Positions 47,237 to 47,819 of a DNA stretch of 47,819 nt are shown here, piece after piece (within the stretch, counting starts at the first letter, position 1; each line of letters begins with the position of its first letter). Source of the stretch: Desulforhopalus sp. (lineage in GTDB: Bacteria; Desulfobacterota; Desulfobulbia; Desulfobulbales; Desulfocapsaceae); assembly GCA_023231425.1 (NCBI GenBank), contig JALNVI010000017.1, forward strand, positions 1 to 47,819, read 5' to 3'. A model generated the notes under the pieces. That model searched no databases. It saw nothing but the letters and a program-made list of their open reading frames with translations, and was not told where the DNA came from. A program made the translations under genes and the position numbers.

Positions 47237-47819
47237 TTATTTTTCCTGTTTGAGACCCTCTGCAATGGCATCACAGACGTAGTCAATGTTGGAGGGAGTA
47301 AGACCAGCGAGATTAATACGACCGCTGCCTACCATATAAATTCCCTTTTCATCCCTCAGCCACTCAACCCTCTCTTTTGAAAGGCCGGAGAAAGAGAACA
47401 TTCCGCACTGCCTGAGAATATAGGAGAAGTCCTGCTCCACACCGCGTTTTTCGAGGCCCTGCACCAGTTTGCCCCGCATCTCCTTGATCCGGCGGCACAT
47501 GGTATCAAGTTCATCAACCCATTGACTGTGCAGCGTTTTGCTGGTCAGCACCGTTTTCACCACAAGCCCGCCGTGGGCTGGCGGGTTAGAATAGAGAACC
47601 CGCACCACAGTCTTCAGGTGACTCATCGCCACCACGGCTTCCGCCTCGCTCGGAGCAACAACCGTAAGTGCTCCCACCCGTTCTCTGTAGAGACCAAAAT
47701 TTTTCGAGAAAGAGCTGGCAACCACCATATCAAGGCCACTCTCGGCGAAAGCGACAACGCCGACGCGGTCTTGCTCAAGGCCCTCTCCGAGCCCCTGGTA
47801 GGCGAAGTCGAGGAAGGGA
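47237..47819 (-). CDS. Aromatic/aspartate aminotransferase (class I, AspC/TyrB-like), N-terminus outside window
   Basis: The visible 193 residues are the C-terminal half of a class I PLP aminotransferase. The Schiff-base lysine is in SSFSKNFGLYRERVG, and the upstream stretch FLDFAYQGLGEG is the typical family motif that begins at the window edge. Conserved arginine in SGRINLAGL contacts the substrate carboxylate. It would transfer amino groups between aspartate or aromatic amino acids and 2-oxoglutarate. Its start lies beyond 47819. It is immediately upstream of metY in the same operon, which may link aspartate supply to methionine synthesis. AspC versus TyrB cannot be decided from this part. 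Confidence 0.92.
   Translation of the reverse strand, partial: PFLDFAYQGLGEGLEQDRVGVVAFAESGLDMVVASSFSKNFGLYRERVGALTVVAPSEAEAVVAMSHLKTVVRVLYSNPPAHGGLVVKTVLTSKTLHSQWVDELDTMCRRIKEMRGKLVQGLEKRGVEQDFSYILRQCGMFSFSGLSKERVEWLRDEKGIYMVGSGRINLAGLTPSNIDYVCDAIAEGLKQEK

Overview
The window comes from the chromosome of a Gram-negative, anaerobic or facultatively anaerobic bacterium. An O-antigen-type ABC exporter and a PagL-like outer-membrane lipid A deacylase indicate an LPS outer membrane. A complete hyp set for [NiFe]-hydrogenase maturation, an NfnAB-type electron-bifurcating transhydrogenase, a DsrE-like sulfur-relay protein and an iron-sulfur flavoprotein point to anaerobic energy metabolism. The gene mix resembles sulfate-reducing or sulfur-disproportionating Desulfobacterota (Desulfobulbales-like), but no rRNA or marker gene fixes this, so the assignment is inference.

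Layout. Positions 1-1443 (minus) hold a Wzt/Wzm polysaccharide exporter, cut at the left edge. They are followed by tRNA-Met(CAT), groES-groEL and a branched-chain aminotransferase, all on the minus strand. Between 5.4 and 15 kb lie unlinked housekeeping genes: an AI-2E/PerM permease, an orphan antitoxin-like regulator, an odd amidohydrolase, a MetC-like lyase, a beta-hydroxyacid dehydrogenase, a Na/Pi cotransporter, malate dehydrogenase and a Trm5-like methyltransferase. Between 15.1 and 21.3 kb is hypF-hypC-hypD-hypE-hypA-hypB; hypF carries a frameshift. Next come a DsrE-like protein (21.4 kb), nfnAB (22.2-24.4 kb) and a convergent SLC13 permease. Positions 27.2-40.7 kb carry a 13-gene complex I operon, nuoABCDEFGHIJKLMN with nuoC and nuoD fused, in the E. 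coli order and with the NADH module. The right end holds a HlyIII/PAQR membrane protein, a PagL-like protein, an iron-sulfur flavoprotein, two paralogous small acidic secreted proteins flanking a ComEA-like helix-hairpin-helix protein, and an aminotransferase-metY pair cut at the right edge.

The functional core is redox chemistry. Hyp proteins would mature a hydrogenase encoded elsewhere, NfnAB would balance ferredoxin, NADH and NADPH, and complex I would couple NADH oxidation to ion pumping.

The most unusual feature is a dispersed family of short, non-coding, MITE-like elements. They have GGGTACCTTGAATAA-type terminal inverted repeats, and at least eleven copies or remnants sit between 6.7 and 44.9 kb, all intergenic. 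Three copies are flanked by perfect 4-bp direct repeats. Size classes range from about 140-180 bp down to 45 bp and a 20-bp fusion of the two ends. One copy is split by a second small insert. Other oddities are an 11-bp-phased array of TTTTCCACA-like motifs upstream of mdh, a 22-bp perfect hairpin, and an acidic protein built from 21-bp DNA repeats.
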